Shown here: one piece after another, positions 24,809-36,579 of the stretch
Numbering within the stretch: position 1 is the stretch's first letter
Layout: each line of letters starts with the position of its first letter
Assembly (NCBI GenBank): GCA_011037195.1
Contig: JAAEAF010002671.1
Coordinates: 1-64,000, forward strand
DNA from: Triatoma infestans
Lineage: Eukaryota; Arthropoda; Insecta; Hemiptera; Reduviidae
DNA length: 64,000 bases
Direction: 5' to 3'
Position numbers and translations under genes: made by a program
Notes under the pieces: model-generated
Told to the model about the DNA's origin: nothing
The model's input: only the letters and a program-made list of their open reading frames with translations
Database searches by the model: none

Positions 24809-26208
24809 CTGAACATGGAAAAAAAAAGGAAAAACATTGGTTAATCCAGTCTTTTTAGTTTTTGCTGAGTTGTGGGCATTTTGGGGATTATTAATGAGCG
24901 CTTTTGAAAATGGAGAAGACAATGAAAAATAAATAAATAAACATTTTTCAATTATTTTCTTTGATGATCAATTAGAGTTCGCAATATTGGCAATCAACTA
25001 ATCAGCAATCTGCAAATACTATAAAAATTTTGTAAAATCTACATTCTTATAATTAATTAATAAAAGAAATTATAAAAAAAATGAGGGCCTTGTTGAAATC
25101 ATGTCCTGCCAAGTCCGAATACAGTCGACAAAATTTACTCGATAATTATATCTACAAAAGTTTATTTATCGATAATAATATTTTATCGATTGCTTTATTA
25201 CTATTAACCCTCTGGCTGATCCCTCTTACCACTTGGGGGGAAAGAAAAGGATATCCGAGAACTATAAATAACTGACAACAACAGCTGTTTTATTACAGTA
25301 CAAAACATTTTTAAAAATATTTTAATTACATTTAATAAATTATTACTATACAACTGTTCTGGAAAATTATACCATTATCATATAACTGTATAAATAGTTG
25401 GGTGTCCGACCAATAATGAACGATACCAACAGTGATCTCACAACAATTGTTCACAAAGATTTGTGTGTGTATGTGTGCGAGAACAAAATATCACCAAAGC
25501 TAAAATGTCTCAGAAAGCTGAAATTTGATATTCCGTGTAGAAGTCACATCGAACAGAAAGGATTCTGGTAAAATCTGTCAACTGAAAGGGTGACTCTCCT
25601 GATGAGTTTTTTGTTTGTTTTTTCAATTTTCAATTGAAACACGACTACTTCTACAAATTAATGATTTCACTGCAAACTAAGCACACACCGATCCCGCACG
25701 TCACAAACCTGTCCTCCCTAACCATTCATAGGAATCCTCCCAGTCGTTTAAAACGCCAGTGGCTAAGGGGACCTCCTGTCACAGGAACAGGAGGAGTAAC
25801 AAGATCAATTCAAGCCAGGAAACTCTACGCTCATATTTACTTTATTGTAATAACATTACAGATTGTAAATATTATGAATAAACAAAAACAAAAAAAGTAT
25901 GTGATTAATTTAAATCTATTTAATATATATCTAATAGAATTTCTTATTTTTTCATTTTAACGGTTCATTAATTACGATAATAATTCAATTCACTGTGATT
26001 ATAGTGGTATATACATACGAGCGTGTAATTGTTAAACTTTCTGTCATTGAAAAACGGTTCGTTGATAAAAGCGGCAAAGTGTGAAAAAAGCTTCTTTTTT
26101 TTGATAAAAATAAAAAGAGCCGATCAAGATAATTAAATAGTAAATGGTTGTGATGTGCACCGTAACACATTGGGCAAAATAATGTTTTACGCACTGTTAA
26201 CTACTTAC
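24809..26208. other. No supported gene; R1 scrap at 25450-25600
   Basis: A diverged reverse R1 piece with a GTGTGTGTATGTGTGCGAGA run and TTTGATATTCCGTGTAGAAG lies at about 25450-25600. The rest is AT-rich, probably intronic to the minus-strand gene. Confidence 0.4.
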
Positions 26209-26268
26209 CAATACATCTAACAAAACTTCATTAAACCCGGCTTCAATTATAACAGCTCTGGTTATAAC
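26209..26268 (-). other. Weak exon candidate
   Basis: On the minus strand AAAAAGCAG precedes, and TTG followed by GTAAGTAG ends, a 60-base segment with one open frame reading VITRAVIIEAGFNEVLLDVL. The donor is strong and the acceptor tract moderate. It begins and ends in phase 0. Inserting it between the exons at 36580 and 24749 gives an immediate stop, so it cannot belong to the same transcript in that order. It may be a chance match. Confidence 0.18.
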
Positions 26269-27541
26269 CTGCTTTTTAAAAAAAACGAAAACAAATCTGA
26301 TGTCAGTGCGAATTGAGAAATTTTCTCAAAAAGACGGAATTCCTACTGTTATGTTACTTTATTTTCTACCAGGTGATAGAATGCACGAAAATGATATTGG
26401 CAAGACTAAAACTCTAGTTCTAGAAAGATATTTCAAATAAAAGTGTTTAGGAGTGACAGAAAATACTGGAAAATTTAGATAATTACAAGGGTAAGGTTTT
26501 CTTTTTAGAGAAAGTTCGTTGTTGACTGGTATTGTAGGAGGGAATATGGAACTGAAGAGAGAGAGTGATACGATCACGGTATTTTCCAGTTATAAACTAC
26601 ATTAATGCAATTACATTTTAGGAATTATTCTGAATCAGAAGTTTTCATTTCAGGTAAAATAATATCCTTAATACAAAAAAAATAATGGGAAGGCCATTCA
26701 AAGAAGTTAATTTTACTTGATCAATTTTTATGAATCATGAACAGACACTGGCAGGACTGAAGGTTTTCTTATTCCTTGAAGAGCTAAAAATGAGTGTAAT
26801 AAAGAGATACGGTAGTTTTTTTTAAATAGGAAAGAAAAACGAAAAAGCAATCTTAAGTTAGAAATAATCTTTGGAAGGAAATTTTTAATAAAAGAAAACA
26901 AAATATTACGGAAGGGATCCGAAAGTTAAATGACGAAATGAAGCTTCCCTTTTACTCATTTAAGAAAGATTGGGAAGGAGGGGGACGGTGGACTGTTCCT
27001 CATTTCTATTGATACAATGTCAATAAGGAAACAACAAAATAAAAAGAAATACTTTTTTCCCATGTTTATAAAGAGTGCTTTTCATTTGGGCTAAATCTAA
27101 TTTTCAGTCGTGGACCATCAACGGTAAGGATATCTCTGATGAAACACTCCCTTCTTGGATCGTTGACGAAGAAAAAGGTGGAAGTGGAATCGTGAAGAAA
27201 AAAAAAACAACCTCTCTCTTAATCATAAAAATTGAGAATCATTGCGGGGGTGGCGCAATGAATATAGTAAAGGAAAGAAGAAGAAGAAGAAAAAAATATT
27301 CAAAGATGAAGTAGGCCAGATTAGGCTGCTAATAAGGCGAACATCTCCCAGAACATCGAAGGGCAAACAGTGAACATCCACCACCATTAGGGAAGGAGAG
27401 TTGTGTTTTTGTGTGCAAGGGAGCGCCCAGTTGCAATATTTAAGTTCCTTTGGGTGAATTAAACACCAAAGAGGGAGCACCAAACTATATACTCTTGTTT
27501 TATTAAGAAGAGAATTTTTTTTTTAATTTTCTCTTAGAGCG
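26269..27541. other. No supported gene
   Basis: A plus-strand open stretch near 27075-27314 begins after an acceptor-like AATTTTCAG and contains SWTINGKDISDETLPSWIVD, then dissolves into lysine/arginine-rich A/G sequence. No donor or family supports it. The rest is AT-rich. Confidence 0.35.
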
Positions 27542-27578
27542 ACCGCGTACCAAAGACCTTACTAGTTTGGTACGCGGT
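27542..27578. repeat. Perfect 13-bp inverted repeat
   Basis: ACCGCGTACCAAA at 27542-27554 is exactly complementary to TTTGGTACGCGGT at 27566-27578, with an 11-base spacer. It is CpG-containing and stands out in AT-rich surroundings. It may be an end of a mobile element or a protein-binding palindrome; no partner was found in this window. Confidence 0.85.
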
Positions 27579-27613
27579 ATATTGCCGCTGGAAGATAGTG
27601 GTTGTAAAGGCCA

Positions 27614-27982
27614 CTAGTCCCAGCAGTAAAACTTTTCTTCTCCATCAAATTTTTGGCCGATTTCTTTTGCATTACCAAGTCGCTGTAAGTGATTATAACA
27701 ACTGCCAGTAGCATAAATATACTCAGCGTGCATATCAGCATGATATGTCTGATGTTTTAATTGGCCGTTTAAATAAACCACTGTTTTACATCTAAAATCA
27801 AATGAAATTGCATTTTTGTTGTTAACCTCTCCAGCTAAAATTGTTTCGAGATCTATAAATTTTTGCCTATTACGATCAGTTATTGAAAACTGATTCAAAT
27901 ATTGAATACATTTTGCAATACCAGAGAAACTCAGACGATTTACATAAAAGAAACAAGCTAATTTGTAATTTAATACGTTCAT
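27614..27982 (-). CDS. Unidentified 122-residue open frame
   Basis: An ATG-initiated frame with a favourable ACCATGA context and an in-frame stop just upstream encodes 122 residues of balanced composition. It includes several Cys and aromatic residues and segments such as CKTVVYLNGQLKHQTYHADM and YIYATGSCYNHLQRLGNA. It shows no signal peptide, membrane segment or low complexity. The product is not recognised. It lies between a CpG-containing hairpin (27542-27578) and a reverse R1 copy starting near 28010, which suggests a captured or remnant mobile-element gene rather than a host exon. It could still be a chance open frame. Confidence 0.35.
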   Translation of the reverse strand: MNVLNYKLACFFYVNRLSFSGIAKCIQYLNQFSITDRNRQKFIDLETILAGEVNNKNAISFDFRCKTVVYLNGQLKHQTYHADMHAEYIYATGSCYNHLQRLGNAKEIGQKFDGEEKFYCWD

Positions 27983-28009
27983 GGTAAAAATTCAAATTTT
28001 CACAGAGTG

Positions 28010-28384
28010 ACAATACTGCTATAAGAGGAACACATTAGGATCATGTCAAATCTTTGAAATTAAGTTATTTCCCGGAAATACAAGTTTTGAAGTTCCCCTA
28101 GGACGAAAAAGATGTATTTCAGTGAATGGTTTACGTGTATGGGAGTGGGTAGACAAACATTTCAAAAAGATCAATCGGTAGGAAGCTTCCGTTCTGTTAC
28201 TGTGACCGCATCCGACAATTAAGTTTCGGTCAAAATCTTCAGAAGGGCGACTTTGCAGAGTGGCATCTAAAATGGCTTCAATGATTTTATTGAATGTATT
28301 CAATGATACGTAAAAGGCTTAGCACTTTTATGGGGAGCTGTAATGTAATGCTTCCCTACAAAGTGTCATTCCAATAAATGCTTA

Positions 28385-28415
<31 letters not shown>

Positions 28416-28895
28416 ACCCTAAGCTGGTAATGCTGGCTTCCGCCAAGCGTTAACTCGCGACCCAGTAAAATTCAATTTGCTGGTGCAGGCATCCTGGGGG
28501 TGGGCAGTGGACATAGTCTTCATCTTGAAGCACAAGACAGTGATGATGGACTTCCTGCAACTCTGATTCATGTAAATGCTCTTGAAGATAGTCAAGGCTG
28601 GTCAAAATGCTGAAGAGAGCTACGAATTATTCCTTTGAGAAATGGGCCAGTTGGTTTACTAAAGGCTTCAATACAATTTAGAATTATTAGAATTCTTAGT
28701 TTGAAGAAAAATCGGTTAATTGAAAGTGCGACTTACAAAAATATTTTTATCTTTTTTAATTTCCTGTAAAAGCTCCGAATTGTTTTGAGGAAACTAGTGA
28801 AAGCAAACACTTGATAACAATTCTGAAAATTAAGAAAATTGTCCATCACTATTGGAAAAGTCAGTAAGAAAAAGTCGTGAGTGTTTCACAAGCAG
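28010..28895 (-). repeat. R1 copy, reverse, interrupted
   Basis: The terminal hairpin region is worn (CTGCTATAAGAGGAACACATT at about 28016-28036 on the plus strand). It is followed by GGATCATGTCAAATCTTTGA. The other end is CAGTAAGAAAAAGTCGTGAG then TGTTTCACAAGCAGAT at about 28863-28895. The middle is broken by an insertion behind a T-run. Confidence 0.65.
28388..28625 (-). mobile_element. Probable retro-inserted sequence with poly-A tail
   Basis: A T-run of about 28 bases on the plus strand (minus-strand poly-A) precedes a non-repetitive, GC-richer segment inside a reverse R1 copy. This is how a minus-strand poly-adenylated retro-insert would look. The source sequence is not recognised and the far boundary is approximate. 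Confidence 0.4.
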
Positions 28896-29590
28896 ATATG
28901 TATCTACCAAGCCAAACAGTTATGAACTTAATAACAATGCACCATACATACAGTGATACCAACCTTAGTCTTTTAAGAAGACTAAAATAACAATGAAAAA
29001 TTGGTTTAAGGGAAAAAAATTAATGTAAGAAACCAATAGTGCTTAAGGCAATAGTGACGTATTTAATATTAATGCTTTTAAAGAGGGGAAGGAAGAAAGA
29101 AAAGCGAGAGAAAGAAGACGACGGTGTTCAGGACGAGGAGACGAAATAAGTAGAAAGGCAAGGCACAACCCACACTCCATCAACGGGCCTACAATAATTT
29201 ATAACAAACAAATTTTTAATCCTTCATTAATTGGGGAAGTTAAGGAGAAGAAGATTGTGTTGGCAATATCGTATTTTTTTTTTTTTTTTTGGTAGCAGTG
29301 GCGGCGGGCGGGATTGTACAGGGGGACCAACACAACAACAACAGATAGTCGTACCGGACCTGGTAGCCTCGAGTGGCGGGGGATATTTCACGGGTCTCCC
29401 TCGTTCGTATTGTTTGCAGACTTCAAATTTAGATTTATTACAACATTCCCAAGCCATAAATGTTTTTAATTTCCTTATTTTTTTTTATATGTCATTATAA
29501 TTACAATCAGCTGGGTCTTCCTTTTTGTTTACGATTAATTTTCTCTCGAACAGCATGCTCGATTAACTATTTATATAATCAAATAATTTA
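28896..29590. other. No supported gene; CpG-rich pocket next to a T-run
   Basis: About 29231-29450 has a T-run at 29274-29290 followed by GC-rich sequence with several CpGs. Open frames exist on both strands (minus includes RPVKYPPPLEATRSGTTICC) but splice support is poor. The minus-strand poly-A suggests another retro-insert. Confidence 0.3.
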
Positions 29591-29957
29591 CTGTAAAACT
29601 CCTCTCGTACAAGATTTAATTTTTGCAAACTTAGAATCTGTACCATATATTTTAGAGGATACTTTAACGTCACACGTCCCAGCCAACTTCTTCATAATAA
29701 ATTTCCCAAATTTAAGTATTCATTTCCGGTGAAAATGATAGGGCAATTTATGTGCATTAACGGAATATTAAGTTTGAACTTTCTGGCATGTTCCATTTTT
29801 GAGCTTTGCTGTTCACATATACACACGCAGACCATTTTCCAACAACTACTTTCCGGGCTCAAGAGACCTCAAAATGTGTATTTCCGGTGAAAACTCGATA
29901 TCGAAAATTTAACAGGATCACAAAACTTTCTGTTACCAGCAAGTAAGAGAAAGTAAA
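29591..29957 (+). repeat. R1 3' part, forward
   Basis: Contains GACCATTTTCCAACAACTAC, then GTATTTCCGGTGAAAACTCG, then TTCTGTTACCAGCAAGTAAG and AGAAAGTAAAAATCG at the 3' terminus. Confidence 0.65.
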
Positions 29958-30520
29958 AATCGAAATATAAAAGAGGGTTCCTGAGAAAATCGGTTCAAAA
30001 AGGAGCTGATATTAACTTAAATTAAACAAGTTCTGTCAATTTACAAAAGGTGTTAGTCACCCTGTGTGACAAACAGGGTGTGTCAGACGGGGATATATCA
30101 ACAAATACAGAGAGGCAATTCTGTGATTTGAATAGAGATATTAATGGGGAGGCGAAAGGGGGGGTTACGCAGCGCAACAGTCGGCTTTGGTAGGAAGTGA
30201 CGCCGCCACAAGGAGGGAGTATAGTATCAAGGGGCTTGCAGTTATGTACGATGAGGATGATGAAGTCTATAGTATACAAATACTATGGACATCAAACAAA
30301 ACTTCCCAAATCGTAATTAAAATGCTAATCACTATTCGCCAGATCGCGGGTGTGTCAGTCGGTGGTAATATTTTTGTGTTGGGTTGAATATCAATAAACA
30401 AATATCATTATCATATTCATTCTTTATTTGTGGCGCTTTGATTAACAACTTTTATATATACATATACATATATATATTTATATATATATATAAAACTTCA
30501 AAAGGTTGAACAAACAAAAA
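29958..30520. other. No supported gene
   Basis: Positions 30150-30390 are CpG-richer, with an open plus-strand stretch including KGLAVMYDEDDEVYSIQILW, but no splice sites or family identity support it. TA-rich simple sequence follows at about 30455-30495. Confidence 0.3.
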
Positions 30521-30522
30521 TT

Positions 30523-30760
30523 CTGCTGTGAATGTTTCACATGACTTTCTCTTACTGCGATTTACTAAATCGCAGTTCTCAATGTGACTAATTCTGTTCT
30601 ACTAACATATACATCTTACCAGATGTGTAATTATCTTCAAGATAGAAGAATGGGAGAATTTTGGCATCATATTCATAATTCCAATTAAAATTATTTCGAT
30701 GTTAGACTGATATAATAAGCTGAAATAAATTTTGTTTAAGTTGAATGCCGGATTTATAAA
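30523..30760 (+). repeat. R1 5' end, forward, truncated
   Basis: The 5' end is altered to TGCTGTGAATGTTTCACATG, followed by ACTTTCTCTTACTGCGATTT. The local sequence CTGCGATTT...AAATCGCAG makes an extra small hairpin. It breaks off near 30760. Confidence 0.55.
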
Positions 30761-31202
30761 GTTTTATTTTCAAATAACAGATGGAAAAAAGATGGTGATT
30801 TTTACTATTAAAGATGGAGAACAATGAAACAGCATGCTTACTCACATTTAAAAAAAATAAAAAAGATATTAAAAAAACAGAAATAAAATATATTATATAC
30901 AACGAGGCTGCATGTTAAACACGCAACTGCAGGTCGCCCCACCATCGGCATTAAATACAGGGGCAATCAGTGTTATCTGGCCGCACTAACCATTTCAGAT
31001 AAAACAAAAACAAAAAAAAATCCCTAGGGTATTAATTGTGTTATAAAGGAACAGTGTTGCCACACGCGCGCACAAACACACAGACAAATCGTAAAACTAC
31101 GATTATAGTTTTTCATTTTGTAAAATCGATTTTTTTATCTTATTTATTTTCAAAATTATACATTATTTAGTACCTAATTTTTAATTATTTCTATTTTTAT
31201 TT

Positions 31203-32174
31203 GTACTTTCTCTAACTGTTTGACAGGGGGAAGTATTGTAATCGTGTCAAATTTTGCGATATTGAGTTTTCACCGAAAATGCACGTTTTGAGGTCCCTTG
31301 AGTCCAAAAATGTGGTTTACAAGAAAATGGTCCACCGTGTGCATGTCAAACAGCATAGCTCAAAAAAAAGAAAAATCGTAGAAAGTGCAAAATTGACATT
31401 CCGTGTTAAATCACCAAGGGATCCGATTGGAACTTACCTGTCCTAATTCCTCAACCGGAAGTACCACGTTACTGAATGGATTTTTCAGTTTTTTTGTGAT
31501 TTTCGCGAAAACGCCGCCAACAATTTTCGTTTAAACTTGGTACATTAAGGAAAACACGCATACTACGACGAATAAAATCCCAGATGACATCCAGCATTGT
31601 AGATCCATCCACATATTCATTGGTACATTAACAACACATATAAAAAACTACAAGTTCTATTTGAACCATTTCTCTGGGAAAATTCGTTTAAGGGTGCTTC
31701 GGGGAGGACGAAGGGTTATGTTTTTTCAAAAGTGCCATTTCAATTTATTATATAACTTTATCATGTAAATAATATTAATTAGCACTAAACATTTTGACAA
31801 TATTCCAAGTTTGAAGAAAATCGGTTGACCGGAAGTGTGTTTTTACTGAAATGATTTTAGTTTTCTACAATTTTATCCATTCAAATCACTGACCTATTTC
31901 ATTAAACTTGTTACACTAACCATGAATATGAGACCTATCACTTCTGTTGGTAACTTTTTTCCGAGGAAGTTCATTTAAAGTAGTTATGGGGGAGGGGGGT
32001 GTATGGTTTACTCAAAAACAGTAACTTCATTAAGTTTAGCTTGCCCAGGTGGTGACTAAAATGGAATGCAAACAAACATTTCGTAAAAAATTATGAGTTT
32101 AAAGAAAATCTGTCTTTATAACTGTGTGTAAATTACAGTAAGAGAAAGTGGTGAGAGAGCTTTTACACTAGATT
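31203..32174 (-). repeat. R1 copy, near full length, reverse
   Basis: On the plus strand it runs from TACTTTCTCTAACTG...GGGGGAAGTATTG to TACAGTAAGAGAAAGTGGTG and CACTAGAT. Two cassettes are present, each with a CGGAAGTG-type motif (about 31456 and 31830). One of the clearest complete copies. Confidence 0.8.
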
Positions 32175-32329
32175 CCTTATTTTTTACAATTTAATATAAA
32201 AAATTCAATGTAAACAAATTATTTAATAAGGATTCAGAATTATTTAATAAGAATACGATTTTTTTTTTTTTTTTACTTTTTCTTAAATTTTGATTTTACA
32301 AATTTTCCGTGAACTTGCGATTTTTTTTT

Positions 32330-32625
32330 AAACGTTTTTTTAAGCTTCAGCTACATATAAATAAAAGTAGTGGGGGGAGGGGGTAATAAACTTGTTTACA
32401 ACGCGCCTAAATTGTGTAGCAGCGACCTTTTAGCAAAATTGATAACAGCAGTTCAAATTTAAGCATAACCTCACAATAACCCCATTACATCTTCACCATC
32501 CTTATTTATCATATGTAATGAAGTCCTAAACTAAACGGTGAAAGTTTTTAAGGAAATCTGTCAAATTTATAAAATTGTATAACTGCTGTTAGAGAATGTC
32601 TTGTTAGTCTTCATATCAGATTATA
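32330..32625 (-). repeat. R1 5' end fragment, reverse
   Basis: Ends CTGCTGTTAGAGAATGTCTT then a TCAGAT terminus. It is strongly diverged inside. Confidence 0.45.
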
Positions 32626-33333
32626 ATTTTCGTTTCTTTTAATTTGTGAGGGAGATTATTTCTTATTTATATTGGATGTTGGCCCAACTGATCCTTAAAA
32701 TACAAGAAATAAAACTAAAAGAAAAAAAACGAGAAACATATGTTTTTTATTATTCAAATTTATTCAATATAACGTTCGGAAATTAATGCTTAAATCAACG
32801 TAGGTCTTCATTTCTTGTATTAACATATTATTATCAGAAAAATGAGTGGCGCTCTCTCTTTAGTCTATATACTGGAAATTACAGCAATTCAGTACAAAAA
32901 AACCAAAACAATGCATTTAGAAAGAGAGAGGTAGGAGAGAGAGTGGGAGCGAGCGAGAGAAAGAGAGATGACCTAGTGTCCAACATATTGGATGTGCAAG
33001 CATTTTTATTATTTTTTTTTTCCATCCTTATCTTCTCTACTAATACAGTTATCGACTGTGAGCAACGTTATTATAACGGACATCTATGAATGGCTACTGT
33101 GTTACTAACAAAGTATAACATGGATTAAATAAATAACCTAATAATTAAATTATAAATAACATTACTGTTTGGTTCAAATAATGTATAAAAAACAGCTGAT
33201 GTGAATAAAACAGCTGATTTAATAATAATAAAAAAAACAGCTGAGCGTGAAACACTTAGCTAATCTTACCGCAGTTAATACAATATTACTATAAATCTGA
33301 CAAATTACCTTGTAAATTTTTTTGAGAGAAAAA
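32626..33333. other. No gene seen
   Basis: AT-rich with a GA-rich patch at about 32920-32968. A possible R1 5' scrap (GCGTGAAACACTTAGCTAAT) lies near 33245-33300. Confidence 0.4.
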
Positions 33334-33582
33334 TTTATGCAGCATAGTGTTTAGGCGAAGCTCCAAAAAGTTGGACGTTCGCCTTTTTTACGGAGCTTTG
33401 CGGCGAAAATGAAGATCTTGAACTTATGAATAAATCTTCATTTCCACAATACATATATATCCAATATTTAAAAGGAGTACAACTACAGAATAGTTTTATT
33501 TCACCCATAAATAAAGATAGAACGTTTAAATTAAAGAAAAATGTCCTCCACAAAACCTCCTCCAAAAAACTTGACCAAGTTA
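33334..33582 (+). CDS. Coding-like remnant without start codon
   Basis: A plus-strand frame is open from just after a TAG at about 33343 to a TAA near 33580 and reads like protein. It begins CLGEAPKSWTFAFFTELCGE, then NEDLELMNKSSFPQYIYIQY, and ends KTSSKKLDQVTLY. Composition is balanced, with Trp and Cys and no low complexity. The first ATG is about a third of the way in. The first part is less AT-rich than its neighbours. No family is recognised. It could be the C-terminal relic of a mobile-element protein or an exon fragment; no clear splice sites flank it. Confidence 0.3.
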
Positions 33583-34189
33583 CTCTATATTAACGTTACA
33601 TATAAATGCTGAAAATATTATATAATCTAAATTTCTATAAATATTATTATTTCTGAGAGATCGTTACGAACACACAGATAAATGTACTTTTAAAAAAATA
33701 CCATGTCTTGAACATATAATTATGTTATGTCCCTTATAGGATAATGAAAGAAATGTAATTCTAAGGGAGATATTCTATCACGATGAATAATCCTTTCAAT
33801 TAACGTGGTTTGTTACATGTCAAGAGAGGCCGGAAGTGTCTGAATTAATGTGTATACATTCTAACAACAACAAAATTATAAATAAAATTAGGATTTAGTA
33901 TTATTATGGACTGACAACCCGTACGGTATTTAATTCAGTAAAGTGAAAATATTTCATATTATGGACATAGCTTCATCTGACAATGCTCCCGCCCCCACAA
34001 TGTTAAACTGCAAGTTTTACAGTAAATTTTAAACAATAATTTATTGGTTGGGGTAATGTTGTTTAGACCAAGGCATGAAGGTGCACGAAGTAATTACATT
34101 CTAGTCCAGAACACAACGCTAATAAAATTGTTCAAACTCCAATAACACAGACACAGATTTCTCCAGAACACCCCGCCTCGCCCCGCCCT

Positions 34190-34607
34190 AGTTTTCCAGG
34201 GAAAAATATTGCAAAGAAAAGTTATAAGCTTTTATGTGTGTATATAGTACACAAAGATTTGTAAAAAAAAAATAGTTGGAGCAGTTTTTACGACGATCAG
34301 TTAAAAACTCAATAAGCGCAACCAAAAAATCAATAAATGCGCGTTTCCGGTTGGTGAATTTTGTACGAAGCTTTCGTATCAAACGTGGTGCTTGTTAACT
34401 GCATGGAATAATTATTAAGCATGAGCTTACTGCGAGTTTTCGTTTTTGAGAAATTTCGTTCATTCACAATACAGAAGACCACTCATTAAAATATTTTTTT
34501 CGCATCTAAAGACCTCCAAAATTTATATCCGGTAAAATCTCAATTTTCAAAATTTAACACGATCACAATAGGTACTTCCTGTTACAACATGCAGAAGAGG
34601 AATGAAA
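34190..34607 (+). repeat. R1 3' part, forward
   Basis: Includes GTTTCCGGTTGGTGAATTTT and CACGATCACAATAGGTACTT, then TGCAGAAGAGGAATG as a worn terminal hairpin. Confidence 0.65.
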
Positions 34608-35195
34608 AAACAGCTAGTCTTTCTCCCCTCCACCGTCCCAGACTTCTAAATACCCACAAACAGCCCCAATTAAATATAATTCTAACCTCTAATGTGCAAA
34701 GGTGTGCTATATAGTATAACAGTTCGGTGGTTAACTGCAATGCGTATAAATTAGAATATTATTTTAAGAGGTCAAATAATCGTAGTGTTGTAGAAATGTA
34801 CTGGTCGTTAGTATACAAACGCTGTAGACAGACAAAAATTAGTTCTGAGTAATAGTGGAACTTGTTTGCACAGATGGTAGCCACTGGATGTGAACAACTA
34901 GCCCACTGGAACAAGTGCAACCACTCCAGCCAACCACTATATATATAGTATTCTATTACCAGGTCCCTAAAACCTCAATAATTATCAGCTGAAATTATGT
35001 ACTATTAACAGTAATTTTAACTTTAACTAGACCTAATAGTTATTGCTAAAAATTCATTGCCACACGAATGACTATTATTGAACTAATTAATAATACTGAG
35101 AGAAAGCGAGGAAAATCTGTGGAAAAGTGTGTGTGTGTGTGAACCAAATTTTGAGAAAAGTGTTTCTAATGATATATATAAGCCTTTTTGTTCGA
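34608..35195. other. No gene seen
   Basis: AT-rich sequence with a short TG run near 35128-35142. No supported feature. Confidence 0.4.
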
Positions 35196-35198
35196 ACA

Positions 35199-35230
<32 letters not shown>
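35196..35230. repeat. CA microsatellite
   Basis: An almost uninterrupted CA run of about 35 bases, preceded 55 bases upstream by a short TG run, which gives a weak inverted pair. Confidence 0.95.
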
Positions 35231-35231
<1 letters not shown>

Positions 35232-35574
35232 CAGTAAGAGCTAGTAAAAAGAGTTTCTATTTCTGATATCGATATATCTAATTAATTAAACCAGGTGGGG
35301 CTGTTAATAATAATCGTTTTAATAATAACTGATAATAACTCGTTAGTAAAAATATTATATTTATTTTATGAAATTTTAAATTTTCATTAATCAATTATCA
35401 GCATACATAATATTGGATTATAAAATTATGTAATGAGGGCATTTCTTTGAATACAGCTGGAGCTTAATTCAAAACTTTCATCAGTTCATTTTTGTTTTGT
35501 TTTTTATTTTTAGATAAACAGCTGTTCTCCAAAATGTTAATATTTTCAATTTTAGTATATGTACCGCTGAGCCT

Positions 35575-35790
35575 TCCTAGGAGCTTCTACAGCTCACTAT
35601 CCGGGGATGGGCAGTGAGTTTCCTGTAACGAGAGAATACTGTCTGGTGATGTAGCTCGGTGATGTACCGTACGGTGATGAGCAGGGTTGTCTGTAGCTAG
35701 AGAACACTGTTTGGAGGCCGGCAGTGCACTGAGAAGGCTCCGGGGGCACAATAGATCTTTCAGGTAGCAGTGCGATAATCCCCTACAACA
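35575..35790 (+). mobile_element. SINE 3' body fragment (same family as 63194-63449)
   Basis: Shares CTTCCTAG, AGCTCACT, TCCTGTAACGAGAGAA and GCACTGAGAAGGCTCC with the SINE at 63194-63449. The tRNA head is missing, and the GTAACGAGAGAA-type block is partly duplicated. The segment CACTATCC...GGGCAGTG at 35595-35616 matches the hairpin seen in the other two copies, with one mispair. Confidence 0.7.
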
Positions 35791-35814
35791 ATCTACAAGT
35801 ACTTCAGAAGCTAG

Positions 35815-36260
35815 AATCCCAAGTTCGATCAACTGGAAGTGCGACTTTACAGAATAGACTTGTATGTTTTCGGAATGTTCTCGAAAACGGCTACTACGAA
35901 TTTCTTTATATTTGGAATTTTAACTGCATAGATGTAAACCTATCTCTTTTATTGGCAACTTTTTGGCGGAAAATTCATTTTAAGATGTTTTATGGAATCT
36001 GTATCAGTACATTTGAAACGTGTGTGCATGTCTATGTGAAGAGCAAGCAACTCAAAAACGAAAAATCGCAAGGAACTCAAACTTAATATTCTATTTAGGT
36101 ATCACAAGGGATCCGACATGAATTTATCAGTCCAAATTCCTTAACTGGAAATAGGAAATCTTTTAGTGAATGAATTTTCTAGTTTTATACGATTTCCTCG
36201 AAAATTAATTGTTTTTTTTATATATCAAACATGAAGTTCTCTTGAGTAAAAATTCCCAGT
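35815..36260 (-). repeat. R1 fragments, reverse
   Basis: AACTGGAAGTGCGACTTTAC opens the stretch, then GTGTGTGCATGTCTATGTGA and TTCTATTTAGGTATCACAAG, all reverse-orientation phrases. The two parts may be rearranged relative to each other. Confidence 0.55.
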
Positions 36261-36579
36261 TTGAAGAGGAAAATATCAGTTATAATTTTATCAATTGTTA
36301 TAAGAAAAACTATTATGAGTATTTATGAATTTTTTTTTTATATTAGAGCATCATAATATAACAATCGATAATTAATTATTCATTTCTGAATCGATTTATC
36401 GATTCATCAATTATGGAAACAGTTCAAGTTTCCAAAACCAGGATGAATGTACTAATTAAATAAACAGAACGTTATACTCTATTGAAAATTATAATCACCA
36501 ATAAATATTTAATAACAATCAAAGAAATGATTATGTTAAAAGATTAAATAACTAAAAGATAATAGTTACATTAACTCAC

